Part shown: piece after piece, positions 62,607 to 64,000 of the stretch
Layout of the letters: every line of letters begins with the position of its first letter
Position numbering within the stretch: the stretch's first letter is position 1
DNA from: Confluentibacter citreus
GTDB taxonomy: Bacteria > Bacteroidota > Bacteroidia > Flavobacteriales > Flavobacteriaceae
Direction of reading: 5' to 3'
Assembly (NCBI RefSeq): GCF_002807055.1
Contig: NZ_NIXN01000006.1
Span: forward strand, 62,001-126,000
Length of the DNA: 64,000 nt
The notes under the pieces: generated by a model
Told to the model about the DNA's origin: nothing
The model's input: only the letters and a program-made list of their open reading frames with translations
The model's database searches: none
Made by a program: the position numbers and the translations under genes

Positions 62607-63551
62607 TTAAATTTTGTTATTTTTTTTAATTTGATTTAAAATGTCCGGTATCTGTTTGATGGATGCCATTTCTTTTAACTCTGTTCGCGCTTCTTGTGCT
62701 GGCGTTCCCCAATAGGTTTTATTTCCTTCCAATGATTTGCTGATGCCAGACTGTGCATGAACAACGGCTTTTTTTCCGATAGTGATACCACTAGTACAAC
62801 CTACTTGCCCCCAAATAGTAACTTCATCTTCAACAACGACGCACCCAGCTATGCCGACTTGCGAGGCAATTAAACATTTTTTTCCAATGACTGTATCGTG
62901 ACCTATTTGTATTAGATTATCTAATTTAGAACCTTCACCAATGATGGTATCACCAGTAACTCCTCTGTCTATGGTACAAGAAGCACCAATATCAACATTG
63001 TTTTCAATCACAACTCTTCCTCCTGATAATAACCTATCAAATCCTTCAGTCCGTTTTTTATAATAAAAAGCATTAGCTCCTAAAACTGTATTAGCATGAA
63101 TGGTTACATTATTTCCAATGACTGCATCATCATAAATACTGACGTTGGAATGAATCATGCAATTTTCTCCAATGACAACGTCATGACCTATAAAACAATT
63201 AGGTTGTATTACGGTGTTTTTTCCAATGATGGCAGATTCTGAAATGGATTTATTCGCTGATTGAAAAGGCTTAAAGTGATTGGTGAGTTTGTTAAAATCC
63301 CTAAACGGGTCATCACTAATAAGAAGTGCCTTCCCTTCTGGACATTCCACTTGTTTATTGATTAAAATAATGGTTGCTTTTGAATTTAAGGCTTTATCAT
63401 AATACTTAGGATGATCTACAAATACGATATCCCCAGATTCAACAACATGGATTTCGTTCATGCCGAAAACCGAAAAATCTTCATTGCCAATAAATTCACA
63501 ATCAATTAATTGTGCTATTTGTTTTAGGGTATGTGGTTTTGGAAACTTCAT
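62607..63551 (-). CDS. LpxD-like hexapeptide acyltransferase paralogue
   Basis: A 314-residue protein with an LpxD-type N-terminal domain (about 1-95; FKPF and the uridine-binding-like loop) and a left-handed parallel beta-helix of hexapeptide repeats (about 105-285), with the family's [31 protein letters not shown] segment intact. At the position of E. coli LpxD catalytic His239 (usual motif GH-x-x-I) the sequence is SGITIG, giving Ile256. The usual lipid A second-acyl transfer is therefore doubtful. Downstream of efp on the same strand, before sucD. Confidence 0.75.
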   Translation of the reverse strand: MKFPKPHTLKQIAQLIDCEFIGNEDFSVFGMNEIHVVESGDIVFVDHPKYYDKALNSKATIILINKQVECPEGKALLISDDPFRDFNKLTNHFKPFQSANKSISESAIIGKNTVIQPNCFIGHDVVIGENCMIHSNVSIYDDAVIGNNVTIHANTVLGANAFYYKKRTEGFDRLLSGGRVVIENNVDIGASCTIDRGVTGDTIIGEGSKLDNLIQIGHDTVIGKKCLIASQVGIAGCVVVEDEVTIWGQVGCTSGITIGKKAVVHAQSGISKSLEGNKTYWGTPAQEARTELKEMASIKQIPDILNQIKKNNKI

Positions 63552-63559
63552 TTATAATG

Positions 63560-63613
63560 TTTAATCGTTGAATCGTTGAACAGTTTAAACAAATAAACAA
63601 ATCAACGATTAAA
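63560..63613. repeat. Inverted repeat between efp and lpxD-like gene
   Basis: TTTAATCGTTGA (63560-63571) is perfectly complementary to TCAACGATTAAA (63602-63613) around a 30-base spacer, and the left arm is followed by a second AATCGTTGA-like copy at 63571. No T-run follows on the minus strand, so it is not a standard terminator. Confidence 0.7.
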
Positions 63614-63616
63614 CTT

Positions 63617-64000
63617 TTACTCTTTTACGCGTTCTTTATAAGTTCCTTTTTCGGTTTCAACCTTAATTTTATCACCTTCATTGATAAACAAAGGCACATT
63701 TATGATGGCGCCAGTTTCAACAGTCGCTGGCTTGGTGGCGTTTGTAGCCGTGTTGCCTTTAACACCAGGTTCGGTAGCGGTGACTTCCAAAATAACGCTG
63801 GCAGGCATTTCTACTGAAAGGGGCATATTATCCTCAGTATTAATAATGACGGTGACTACTTCTCCTTCTTTCATGAGCTGGGGATTATCAAGCGCAGATT
63901 CACGTAATTGAATTTGACTAAAATCCTCTGTATTCATAAAATGATAGTATTCGCCATCGTTATATAAAAATTGGAATTTATGGGTCTCTACACGAACATC
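63617..64000 (-). CDS. efp: Elongation factor P, N-terminal part off the window
   Basis: The 127 visible residues are the C-terminal two thirds of EF-P: DVRVETHKFQFLYNDGEYYHFMN, NTEDFSQIQLRESALDN, the KOW-OB middle ('MPLSVEMPASVILEVTATEP'), and the end GDKIKVETEKGTYKERVKE. EF-P relieves ribosome stalling at polyproline. The frame runs open to the edge at 64000, so the start and the modified loop lie outside. The ATG at 63937 is internal and not the start. Confidence 0.95.
   Translation of the reverse strand, partial: DVRVETHKFQFLYNDGEYYHFMNTEDFSQIQLRESALDNPQLMKEGEVVTVIINTEDNMPLSVEMPASVILEVTATEPGVKGNTATNATKPATVETGAIINVPLFINEGDKIKVETEKGTYKERVKE

Noticed and set aside
63560-63613. Inverted repeat as the efp transcription terminator
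   Set aside because: The spacer is 30 bases and no T-run follows on the minus strand.

Overview
This window is from an AT-rich Bacteroidota chromosome, almost certainly a marine-type Flavobacteriaceae. The evidence is the gene content (DUF4251, PmoA-like, SusD-free glycosidase and DUF2461/DUF72 families), abundant lipoproteins, A-rich ribosome-binding regions, and promoters of the Bacteroidota form TTG-N17-23-TANNTTTG. No rRNA, tRNA, CRISPR array or intact insertion sequence was seen.

Layout. 1-10.6 kb: mostly housekeeping and stress genes (3D-domain lipoprotein, aldo/keto reductase, RadD-like helicase, cold-shock-domain protein, PPK2, two EamA transporters, GT9, ene-reductase, OsmC), plus two tiny minus-strand ORFs at 525-798. 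10.7-24.9 kb: an accessory region with two vanadium-haloperoxidase/PAP2-like lipoproteins (one with an outer-membrane partner, one beside a TolB_N-TPR regulator), a degenerate intradiol dioxygenase, a DUF5060-DUF4038 glycosidase, a multi-domain GH54 arabinofuranosidase and a chloroperoxidase-like hydrolase. 25.2-30.8 kb: a very AT-rich island with a 1459-residue CHAT (caspase-like) protein, a small frameshifted partner gene and a gene-free tail with inverted repeats. 30.9-37 kb: two small membrane proteins and the leuCDAB operon (minus strand). 37-49.4 kb: secreted proteins, DUF72, TruA, and a PmoA/Gfo-Idh-MocA/cupin operon. 49.5-57.9 kb: a complete his operon (hisG-D-C-B-H-A-F-IE, minus strand) with a GNAT gene and a GIY-YIG gene inserted. 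57.9-64 kb: prohibitin, VWA protein, fabG, sucD, an LpxD-like protein and the start of efp (cut by the window edge).

Main observations. (1) The his operon has a previously unannotated leader: an 18-residue peptide with four consecutive histidines, followed by a strong terminator whose 5' arm can pair instead with the end of the leader ORF. This is a classical attenuator. (2) Nearly every his gene junction carries small repeated DNA: heptamer tandem arrays, REP-like palindromes, a GIY-YIG gene bounded by matching palindromes, and a REP copy translated inside hisIE. (3) The CHAT protein and its small downstream partner look like a conflict/defence module. The partner is broken by one extra A in an A6 run and reads through to about 133 residues when that base is removed. 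(4) The LpxD-like protein and the intradiol dioxygenase lack key catalytic or metal-binding residues.

Family assignments rest on motif recognition by eye. No database search, structure prediction or GC calculation was run.
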